64,000 nt of DNA from Panulirus ornatus (taxonomy: Eukaryota; Arthropoda; Malacostraca; Decapoda; Palinuridae). Positions 54,766 through 64,000 of the stretch are shown here, in pieces. Numbering within the stretch: position 1 is the stretch's first letter; the number at the start of each line of letters is the position of its first letter. The notes beneath the pieces are model-generated. The model worked only from the letters and a program-made list of their open reading frames with translations, was not told the origin of the DNA and made no database searches. The stretch covers positions 12,504,600 through 12,568,599 of the forward strand of contig NC_092250.1 in assembly GCF_036320965.1 (NCBI RefSeq), given 5' to 3'. The position numbers and the translations under genes are program-made.

Positions 54766-55611
54766 TCGTGTGCGCGAGGATGATATAGAATTGATATCAG
54801 ATGATAAGGAAGGTGAAAACGAAAGAGGCATGTTTGATGATTAGCAACAATACGCTGATAATAAGAGCGAGATAAGAGCGAGTGAAAATGCAGAAGTTAA
54901 AAGTGAAACGAGCAATATATGAGAAAATGATTTATGATAAGAGGAAAGGAAAGTGATGAAACAGCAGCAACTGATATGAAACGTAGGTAGGACTCTGGTT
55001 ACGACCTCAGACGGAAATGCAAAGGGTTTTAAAGAAGATACAGGCGCTCCTTGGTGTGTAAAGCAGGTGGACTGATGCCAGGAGAGGATGGGAGTGGGGA
55101 AGGAGTGGGAGGCCTGTAATAGACATCGGAACTGCAACTACTGACACACTCAAGATGATTATCGTGGAAAACGTAATGCAATTTCACCCACAGCTGAATT
55201 CGAGGTAGCCGAAATCTTACGAACTTCTCGACGAATGTCGTATGTGATACGTGGGATGAATACATGAGTAAATTACAGTGAGTTGGACTACACAGACGTC
55301 CATGAAAGGTTTGCTGGGCTGATGTAGATGAAGTAGACGAAATTATGGGTATGAAGGATGGATGATGCGACTGACAATGAAGAGAATTAGTAGTGCATCA
55401 TCTTTGGCCAGGTTATGATGATACTGATACAGCCCAAGACAAAGACGATTGTTTTCATAATAACCTCTAATGAGGCAATCAGCGAAAATGGGAAAAATCT
55501 GAAACGCGAACAAGATCGAGCGGATACGGAGGTCTATGTATATGAATAAGGGTAAGCCAGGAATGACAGAGAATTCATTAAAACAGACTTTGAAACAGGT
55601 CAGTGAATATA
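54561..55611. other. no recognisable feature, includes a (GT)n tract
   Basis: (GT)n at 54734-54762, about 14 units. The rest is AG-rich unique sequence with no recognisable frames. Confidence 0.35.
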
Positions 55612-56670
55612 TTTGGTAGATTTGTTTATGAAAGACGTGTGTGTATTTCAATTTGATGGAGGATATTATGAACAGAAATCTGGTATGGCAATGGGTAACC
55701 CTCTTTTACTTGAATTAAGTAATCTTTAAATGGAACTCTTTGAAGCAAAGTTCCTAAAGGATATCTTACCGTCTAATGCAATTTGGTTTTGGTACATCGA
55801 TGATGTTCTATGTGTTTGGCCAACAAATGAAAAATCACAAACATTTCTCCCTTTACTTAACAAATTAGTACCATCCTTTAACTTTACTGTAGAGATTGCA
55901 AATGATGTTATGTTTAGATTGCATGATCCATAGGGATGGAAACAAGTTTAAGTTTACTGTATACAGAAAACCTACCATTGTATGCTCATACGTCCATTAT
56001 TACTCAGCTCAACATGACAGAGTTGAATTATCACCATTCCAGCCCATGTTCTTTAGGATATTACGTATATGCTATCCAGAGTTTACTGATGATGAGTTTG
56101 AGAAAATATATTCTATTGGATCCAAGTTAAAGTATCGTAGATCTTTCATTGATAAATCCCTTAATCTTGCAAATAAATCATTTTATAGAGTTGAACCCAA
56201 ACCTCCCCATGACACCAAGAACCTTTTAGTTCTCCCTTTTAGTAATAATTTTACATTACTTCCATTGTTGCTTAAATCCTCTAATGTAAATGTTGCCTTC
56301 AGCAGCAACAATCTTATAAAGAATATCTTAATCAGGTGCTTACCAGGAAGTTCTGCAGGCTGTGTTAATAGAGTACCATGTAAAGATTGATATGTTTCAT
56401 GTTGGGCAGACTGGTAAGGATAAGTATAGCATAAGTATAGCATAAGAAAGGGACAAGAATCAAATACTCTGTTTAATCATGTTAAATATTATCATTGTAT
56501 TGACAAGAGTAATGCTATCTCAGTTATTAAATCTAACTCCGGTACCGCGAGAATTATCGTTGAATCATCTCTTATTAAGTACACAAAGAACTTTAACATT
56601 AATACGAATACGAATTGGATAGCTTTATTGTTGATGAGATTTGTAAAACTTCCCTTTCTTGTCTACATAA
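55612..56670 (+). mobile_element. Penelope-like element: RT active site to GIY-YIG nuclease, decayed
   Basis: YYEQKSGMAMGNPL near 55668-55710 is the RT block before the active site, and FWYIDDVLCVWP near 55785-55825 holds the catalytic YIDD. GNKFKFTVYRKPTIVCSYVH (55931-55990), EFEKIYSIGSKLKYRRSFID (56095-56150) and NTKNLLVLPF-type sequence follow. The nuclease has HVGQTGKD near 56398-56422 in a shifted frame, with a duplicated AAGTATAGCATAAGTATAGC, then LFNHVK and ISVIKSNSGT. Same family as 5631-6660. Stops at 55728 (CTTTAAATGG) and 56389 and several frameshifts inactivate it. The terminal repeat with hammerhead is missing: at 56670 it is cut by LINE copy K. Confidence 0.85.
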
Positions 56671-56671
56671 T

Positions 56672-59600
56672 AGAGGTAGCGCTAGGAAAAGACAACAAAG
56701 TCCTCATTCGTACACACTTAGTCTCTAGCTAGCTGCCATGTGTAATGCACCGAAACCACAGCTTCCTTTCCACATTCAAACCCCACAAAACTTCCCATGG
56801 TTTACCCCAGACACTGCACATGCCCTGGTTCAATCCATTGACAGCAAGTCGACCTCGGTATACCACATCCTTCCTTGCACGTCTTTAACCCTTCTGTATG
56901 TTAAGGCCCCGATCACTGAAAATCTTTTTCACTCCATCCTTCCACCTCCAATTTGGTCTCCCACTTCTCCTCGTTCCCTAGACCCCTGTCACATATATCC
57001 TCTTTGTCAATTTTTTCTCGCTTATTCTCTCCATGTGACCAAACCATTTCAATACACCCTCTTCTGCTCTCTCAGCCACACTCATTTTATTACCAAACAT
57101 CTCTCTTACCCTTTCATTACTTACTCGATCAAACCACCTCACACTACACATTGTCCTCAGACATCTATTTCCAACACATCCACCCTCTTCCGCACAACCC
57201 TATAGCCCATGCCTCGCAACCATATAACATTGTTGGAACCACTTTTCCTTCAAACATACCCATTTTTGCACTCCGAGATAACGTTCTCGCCTTCCACACA
57301 TTCTTCAACACTCCTAGAACCTTCGCCCCCTCCCCCACCCTGTGACTCACTTCCGCATACATGGACCCATCCGCTGCCAAATCCACTCCCAGATCTCTAA
57401 AACACTTCACTTCCTCCAGTTTTTCTCCATTCAAACTTACCTCTCAATTAACTTGTCCCTCAACCTTAGTGAACCTAATTACCTTTTACATTTACTCTCA
57501 GCTTTCTTCTTTCACACACTTTACCAAACTCAGTCACCAGCTTCTACAGTTTCTCACCCGAATCAGCCACTAGCGCTGTATCATCAGCGAACAACAAATG
57601 ACTTACTTCCCAAGCCCTCTCATCCACAACAGACTGCATATTTGCCCCTCTCCAAAACTCTTACATTCACCTCCCTAACAAACCCATCCATAAACATATT
57701 GAACAATCAAGGAGACATTACGCACCCCTGCCGCAAATCGACATTCACTGAAAACCAATAACTTTCCTCTTTTCCTACTCGTACACATGCCTTACATCCT
57801 TGATAAAAACTTTTCACTGCTTCTAGCAACTTACCTCCCACACCATATATTCTTAATACCTCCACAAAGCATCCCTATTAACTCTTATCATATGCCTTCT
57901 CCAGAACCATAAATGCTACATACAAATCCATTTGTTTTTCTAAGTATTTCTCACGTACATTCTTCAAAACAAACACCTGCTCCACACATCCTCTACCACT
58001 TCTGAAACCATACTGCTCTTCCCCAATCTGATGCTCTGTATATGCCTGTACCCTCTCAATCAATACTCTCCCATATGATTTCCCAGGAATACTCAACAAA
58101 CCTATACCTCTGTAACTTAAACTCTCAGCTTTATCCCCTTTGCCTTTGTACAGTGGCACTATGCAAGCATTCCGCCAATCATCAGTCACTTCACCATGAA
58201 CCATACATACATTGAATATCCTCACCAACCAGTCAACAACACAGTCCCACTCTTTTTTAATAAATTCCACTTCAATACCATCCAAAACCGCCGTCTTGCC
58301 GACTTTCATCTTCCGCAAAGCTTTCATTACCTCTTCTCTGTTTACCAACCCTCTCACTTCGCACACCTTCTCAACCAAAACACCCTGTATCTGCCACTCT
58401 TTCATCAAACACATTCAACAAACCTTCAAAATATTCACTCTATTTCCTCCTCACTTCTCCACTACTTGTTGTTACCTCCCCATTAGCCCCTTCATCGACT
58501 TTCCCATTTGTTCTCTTGTCTTACGCACTTTACTTATCTCCTTCCAAAACATCTGTTTATCCTCCCTAAGATTTGATGATGCTCTCTCACCCCAACTCTC
58601 ATTCGCCCTCTTTTTCACCTCTTGCACCTTTTTCTTGACCTCCTGCCTCTTTCCTTTATACATCTCCCAGTCATTCGCATTACTTCCTAAGCAAAAATCG
58701 TCCAAACGCCTCTCTCTTCTCTTTCACTAACAATCTTACTTCTTCATCCCGCCACCCACTACCCTTTCTAATATGACCACCTCCCACCTTTCTCATGCCA
58801 CAAGCACCTTTTGGGCAAACCATCACTGCTTCCCTTAATACACCCCATTCCTCCCCTACTCCCCTTATGTCATTTGCTCTCACCTTCTTCCATTCTACAC
58901 TCAGGCTCTCCTGGTACTTCTTCACACGTCTCCTCTCCAAGCTCACTTACTCTCACCACTCTCTTCGCCCAACATTCTCTCTTCTTTTCTGAAAGCCCAT
59001 GCAAATCTTCGCCTTCGCCTCCTTAAGATGATGATGAGACATCCCTTCAGTTGCCCCTCTCAGCACATTAACATCCACAAGTCTCTTTCACGCGCCTATC
59101 AATTAACACGTAATCCAATAACGCTCTCTGCCCATCTCTCCTACCTACATGCGTATATTTATGTATGTCTCTCTTTTTTAGACTAGGTATTCCCAATCAC
59201 CAGTCCTTTTTCAGCAAACAAGTCTACAAGCTCTTTATCATTTCCATTTACAACACTGAACACCCCATGTTCACCACATTACTCACCTTTGCATTCAAAT
59301 CACCGATCATTATAATCCGGTCTCGTGCATCGAAGCTGCTAACACACCCACTCAGCTGCTCCCAAAACACTTGCCTCTTATGATCTCTCTTCATGATCAT
59401 TTGCTTAGACACCGATAATCGCCTATCTCTATCCATCCACTCTCACCTTCACCCATATCAATCTAGAGTTTACTTTCTTACACTCTATCACATACTTTCT
59501 TAACTCCAGCTTCAGGAGTAGTGGTACTCCTTCCTTTGCTCTTGTCCTGTCACCAACCCCTGACTTTACTCCCAAGACATTCTTAAACCACTCTTCCCCT

Positions 59601-59895
59601 TTACCGTTTAGCTTTGTTTCACTCAGAGCCAAAACATCCAGGTTCCTTTCCTCAAACATACTGCCTATCTCTCCTTTTTTCTCATCTTGGTTACATCTAC
59701 ACACATTTAGACATCCCAATCTGAGCCTTCGAGGAGGATGAGCACTCCACTCATGACTCCTGTTTCCCTTTTTAGAAAGTTAAAATACAAGGAGGGGAAG
59801 GTTTCTAGGCCTCCCCCCTCCCGTCTCCTTTAATGCCGTCTACGACACGTGAGGAATGCGTGGGAAGTATTCTTTCTCTCCTATCTCCAGGGTAA
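56672..59895 (-). mobile_element. RTE-like LINE copy K, near full length with endonuclease
   Basis: On the minus strand from 59895: the 5' UTR block (GAATACTTCCCACGCATTCC, TGTCGTAGACGGCATTAAAG), the endonuclease start LRLGCLNVCRCNQDEKKGE with LALSETKL (59719-59600) and IIMIGDLNAKV (59310-59280), a linker (VRANDIRGVGEEWGVLREAV at 58890-58830; DKQMFWKEISKVRKTREQM at 58560-58500), RT (REEVMKALRKMKVGKTA near 58345; NYRGI as SYRGIGLL near 58110; AFMVLEKAYD near 57900; FADD near 57590), the C-terminal domain and the first part of the 3' UTR, ending at 56672 without the terminal block. In motif A, Asp is replaced by Val (AFMVLEKAY). Frequent stops and frameshifts, for example in 57420-57880, make it inactive. 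Confidence 0.88.
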
Positions 59896-59904
59896 TATAT
59901 ATAT

Positions 59905-62540
<2,636 letters not shown>

Positions 62541-63646
62541 GTGCTGTTAATCCCAGCGTTCCCTGAACTTCACCCACACAGTGAATCACAGAGAATTAAG
62601 GTCTTCGTCAGCCTCTCTCAAGACCTGGATCAGGGCTATACGCTTGCAAAGCTGCTTACTTACATGGATGGATTTTTCAGTGATATTAAGGCTATACTGG
62701 TCAAGGTTCTAAGCCGCCAGGACAGATCACTGAATAATACCTGCGACACCATGATTGAGTTACTCGGAAAGCCTATGGCCTAACTGAAGAGAATGCCAGG
62801 ACGCAGTCTTGAGGTGTTGAACTTCAGGAAAATGGGATGTCATTGCAATTTGGTGTCCATATGCAGGGGCCACAGACGAGGCTGAGATACATGAAAAAGG
62901 AGGATGTCATTGACTTATTGCTCAGGATCCACTTGGAAAAGTTTCGTTTCAGCCCGAAATCGTTGCTTTGTCCAGTTATAAGACGCAGCAGACCGAAACG
63001 GTGATGGGAAAAGCAGATACTGATTCTGAGACATCACTAATTGCCAACGACACCTCAAGATGAACCAGCTAACCCCAGTAGACTCACTCACCACGTCTGA
63101 GTCACCGGTCTCAGCTGGCTTACTCACCACGTCAAAGCATACACCCTCAGCTGTAGCGAATTCAGTGACTACACAAAAGATTAATGGCAAAATGGTATTA
63201 AAATTGGGTGAAAGTTCCACAACTTCTTTACTCAGTTTGATGGACAACGCTTCACCTAGCGAGTGAAGCATGAACACACAACAGCAGTAGCTCTCCAGGT
63301 CCCTGCTCGATATAAGGCTGAGTCCGCTACTATGGCCAAAAAGCCGCTAATGAGCCCAATCACCCACGCAACGATGTTACCAACTTCTGTTCCTGTCATC
63401 ACAAAACCAAAGGTGGAGGCAGTCGTCGGATTCTACTTAAGCCTATCCTACAACACTGATGCCAGCCCGTACCTTGTGACGTGCTACAGACTCCAACAGG
63501 ATCCGACACTACAAGTTCCTCCCTTACCCGAACGGCTTCTGTGGAGATGGAAGGAGATTCGGGCTTACGGGGTAACGGAGACGTTAGCTCGTGTCTTCCG
63601 TGAAGATCGGGCCGAAGGAAACGCCTGGAGAGGCAAGCTTTTATAA
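62541..63646 (+). other. three unrecognised open frames
   Basis: Open segments 62541-62783 (80 codons, FFSDIKAILVKVLSRQD), 63060-63266 (68 codons, Ser/Thr-rich, VTTQKINGKMVLKLGE) and 63263-63646 (127 codons, RLLWRWKEIRAYGVTETLAR at the end) follow each other on the plus strand in different frames. The composition is more protein-like than in the surrounding debris, and they could be relics of one gene or of a retroelement gag-like ORF. I recognise no domain and there are no retroviral or LINE motifs. Confidence 0.2.
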
Positions 63647-63720
63647 GTCCAGGTTATTCACGGTACCGTCACACTACTAAGTGAATCCGTGATGATTGTC
63701 GTCACCACTAACTTACCCCC

Positions 63721-63908
63721 CGGGAAATCTAATGCCACTTTTATACATAGTCGTATATTAGCACTCATCCTGGGCAACATCCACAGCATCAGATATTGAT
63801 ATTAAATCTGACGCCAGGGAAATCTGATGCCACAGTTATGCCTAATCCTCTATTTGCACTCATTCTGGGTTATGTTCAGGGCGTCAGGAATGGTGTTAAC
63901 ATGACCCC
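63721..63908. repeat. about 95-bp tandem duplication
   Basis: GGGAAATCTAATGCCACTTT at 63721 recurs as GGGAAATCTGATGCCACAGT at 63816, and TAGCACTCATCCTGGG as TTGCACTCATTCTGGG. Two diverged copies. Confidence 0.8.
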
Positions 63909-64000
63909 AGTACGTCGTATTTGAAGGTACTGCCGCTGCTCTCACCAGGCAAGCCATGTACAAGGTCGTCATATATATATACCCCGTGCATGTATATGAT

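Noticed and set aside
62915..63277. 120-codon minus-strand frame
   Set aside because: It overlaps plus-strand frames of similar quality and has no recognisable motif. It was not given its own entry.

Overview
This window is eukaryotic, intron-scale or intergenic DNA from what is most likely a crustacean, probably a decapod. That assignment is an inference from the mix of repeat families (an RTE-like LINE with a (TA)n tail, a Penelope-like element carrying hammerhead ribozymes, a tRNA-derived SINE, very dense (TA)n, (GA)n and (CA)n tracts) and was not checked against a database. I find no convincing host protein gene, no rRNA and no functional tRNA gene. Nearly everything I can explain is retroelement debris and simple or tandem repeats. 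Two weak exon candidates are listed (7443-7561 minus, 49720-49959 plus).

The dominant repeat is one family of APE-type LINE, called RTE-like here. Its ORF has an apurinic-type endonuclease, a reverse transcriptase with the FADD active site, and a C-terminal domain ending in an FGHMERM-type motif. The 3' UTR is about 450 bp and ends in CTACCTCGCTAACGCGGGA plus a (TA)n tail. Copies (strand): A 4139-5582 (+), M 8640-9250 (-), B 14828-15905 (-), N 20418-20612 (+), C 21737-22517 (-), D 22569-23690 (+), L 24880-27790 (+, old and nearly full length), E 29999-31877 (-, longest open frame, 469 codons), F 39420-41634 (+), G/H 41711-43584 (inverted 5' part plus direct 3' part), I 51279-52410 (+), J 53506-54387 (+), K 56672-59895 (-, near full length with endonuclease) and P 59905-61909 (+). 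Nearly all are 5'-truncated and most are bounded on both sides by (TA)n.

Other mobile DNA: a decayed APE LINE at 1026-2811 (-); a diverged RTE relative at 10870-11720 (+); two decayed CR1/Jockey-superfamily LINEs at 37510-38580 and 45590-46480; two tandem LINE 3' ends at 38969-39405; short LINE scraps at 50165-50690 and 54440-54560. Penelope-like element (PLE) pieces lie at 5631-6660 (-), 6735-7022 (-, another family), 31941-32242 (two ends fused as a palindrome), 35225-35567 (+) and 55612-56670 (+). The PLE termini carry hammerhead ribozyme motifs whose stem III is the self-complementary octamer AGTGCACT. tRNA-derived SINEs are at 23691-23853, 24376-24558 and 35568-35735. A short non-autonomous element built from the 5' and 3' ends of the RTE-like LINE is present at 28793-29025, 29117-29335, 32347-32478 and 50970-51211.

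A cluster of minisatellites fills much of 14.1-20.1 kb (units of about 24, 49-51, 38, 24, 39 and 55 bp); others sit at 9.8, 36.2, 44.8 and 46.9 kb, the last a 32-bp unit that is itself a hairpin. The most informative patterns are the palindromic hammerhead-bearing PLE ends, the inversion in G/H that looks like twin priming, the chain of elements inserted one after another into (TA)n tails, and the LINE-derived 'bookend' elements.
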